Shown here: positions 5,184 to 5,197 of the stretch, in pieces
Layout of the letters: each line of letters begins with the position of its first letter
How positions within the stretch are numbered: the stretch's first letter is position 1
Origin: Rudanella sp.
Lineage (GTDB): Bacteria; Bacteroidota; Bacteroidia; Cytophagales; Spirosomataceae
Length of the DNA stretch: 5,197 bases
Assembly (NCBI GenBank): GCA_026785985.1
Contig: JAJAYX010000296.1
Span: forward strand, 1-5,197
Direction of reading: 5' to 3'
Made by a program: the position numbers and the translations under genes
The notes under the pieces: generated by a model
Databases searched by the model: none
What the model was told of the DNA's origin: nothing
What the model saw: the letters and a program-made list of their open reading frames with translations, nothing else

Positions 5184-5197
5184 CGACAGGATTACAG

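Noticed and set aside
5152..5197. A plus-strand gene starting MIFGTDRAPFFDRIT at the right edge
   Set aside because: Only 15 codons are visible, they run through the hairpin and T-run, there is no ribosome site or well-placed promoter, and no family pattern is seen.
1..5197. tRNA, rRNA, CRISPR array, complete insertion sequence
   Set aside because: None was seen: no cloverleaf-like stretch, no regularly spaced repeats, and no transposase motifs in any frame.

Overview
The window looks like chromosome from a Bacteroidota bacterium, most probably a Cytophagales member of the Spirosoma/Larkinella kind. The signs are a carboxypeptidase-D-like/TonB-dependent receptor remnant with the typical C-terminus, a GMC dehydrogenase paired with a 'gluconate 2-dehydrogenase subunit 3' protein, the near absence of Shine-Dalgarno sites, and a TAnnTTTG-type -7 promoter box. 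This placement is an inference from protein style; no rRNA or marker gene is present.

Left part (1-1374, minus strand): two genes overlapping by 4 bases. A 364-aa ABC/SMC-like AAA-type ATPase is followed by a TOPRIM-fold protein that runs off the left edge. An ATPase plus TOPRIM pair is the core layout of OLD-type nucleases and of defence systems such as Gabija (fused) and PARIS (split). This is the best candidate for an undescribed immune-like module here. The segment is visibly more AT-rich than the right-hand operon.

Middle part (about 1380-2765): decayed sequence. It holds a terminator hairpin that ends 7 bases before the ATPase start codon, a collapsed TonB-dependent receptor pseudogene (both ends left, middle gone, frameshifted), about 350 bases of non-coding sequence with a long nested inverted repeat, a 135-codon plus-strand ORF of uncertain nature, and the C-terminal ATP-binding end of a sensor histidine kinase broken by a stop codon. 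That stop lies inside one arm of a perfect 14-base inverted repeat, which suggests a template-switch mutation. The 135-codon ORF is probably the upstream part of the same dead kinase gene.

Right part (2757-5081, minus strand): an intact two-gene operon. It encodes a small subunit with a twin-arginine-like signal peptide and a 570-aa GMC-family FAD dehydrogenase with three cysteines spaced for an Fe-S cluster. The start codon of the large subunit follows the stop of the small one after a single base, a -7 box lies upstream, and a small terminator hairpin lies downstream. Together they should form a periplasmic sugar or sugar-acid (possibly glucoside 3-) dehydrogenase complex that passes electrons to a cytochrome encoded elsewhere.
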